DNA of 6,668 nt from NCBI GenBank assembly GCA_043757045.1, contig JAYVQC010000132.1, forward strand, positions 1 to 6,668, read 5' to 3'. Position numbers and translations under genes: made by a program. How positions within the stretch are numbered: position 1 is the first letter of the stretch; each line of letters starts with the position of its first letter. Below are positions 6,586-6,668 of this stretch, in pieces. Source of the stretch: JANNGC01 sp043757045 (GTDB lineage: Bacteria > Verrucomicrobiota > Verrucomicrobiia > Limisphaerales > SIBH01). The notes beneath the pieces were generated by a model. That model saw only the letters and a list, made by a program, of their open reading frames with translations, was not told the DNA's origin and searched no databases.

Positions 6586-6668
6586 GCGGCGCTAAAGCGA
6601 CCGCACTCCAAACGCTCCGCGAATCACGAGGCGTCTGTTGTGCGCGTTAGCGTTTGGAGTGCGGTCGC
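6586..6668. repeat. Inverted palindromic repeat element, cut by the right window edge
   Basis: Bases 6597-6616 and 6649-6668 are a perfect 20-base inverted repeat around a non-symmetric 32-base spacer (6617-6648). Going outwards, each arm has GGAG (6609-6606 on minus, 6656-6659 on plus), one T, then the start of a hairpin. The left hairpin is complete: on the minus strand GCGG, a bulged T, CGC, loop TTTA, GCG, CCGC (6604-6586), followed by TTTT. The right hairpin is cut after GCGGTCGC at the window end and presumably continues. On the minus strand the left hairpin plus T-run resembles an intrinsic terminator and could insulate the PSD1 gene from upstream transcription. The same plan is seen in the elements inside the type ISP gene and between the two minus-strand genes. 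Confidence 0.8.

Overview
The window is GC-rich bacterial DNA. It most likely comes from Verrucomicrobiota (Pedosphaera/Limisphaerales-like) or, less likely, Planctomycetota. Two things point there: a PSCyt1-PSCyt2-PSD1 cytochrome-like protein paired with a Tat-exported DUF1501 protein, which is a signature of those phyla, and the density of palindromic repeats with no clear Shine-Dalgarno sequences. The taxon is inferred from gene content, not from a marker gene.

Layout: (1) 1-966, plus strand: the C-terminal part of a single-chain type ISP restriction-modification enzyme, cut by the left window edge. It carries two repeat-derived in-frame insertions (90-216 and 455-620). (2) 967-1120: a convergent intergenic gap with degenerate short-period GT/CT-rich sequence and a good intrinsic terminator for the opposite strand. 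(3) 1121-2578, minus strand: a DUF1501 protein with a twin-arginine signal. (4) 2579-2881: an intercistronic gap almost filled by an inverted pair of three-hairpin units. (5) 2882-6451 (or 6526), minus strand: a very large secreted PSCyt1/DUF1549/DUF1553 protein with two CxxCH motifs. (6) 6452-6668: its upstream region, ending in another inverted palindromic element cut by the right edge.

The two minus-strand genes look like one transcription unit, large cytochrome-domain protein first and DUF1501 second, ending at the terminator near 1082-1113. Such pairs are usually thought to act outside the cytoplasm, perhaps in polysaccharide breakdown with redox chemistry, but no reaction has been firmly assigned to my knowledge. 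The type ISP enzyme is an unrelated antiphage defence gene running towards them.

The most notable content is the repeats. Four different elements in 6.7 kb share one plan: two inverted arms made of small hairpins around an asymmetric spacer. Two of them lie inside the type ISP reading frame without breaking it. A third leaves a 101-codon frame open from one nucleotide after the upstream stop codon to an ATGA overlap with the downstream start. Several hairpins are preceded by GTAG or GGAG, as in REP elements mobilised by RAYT (Y1/HUH) transposases. No such transposase gene is in the window.
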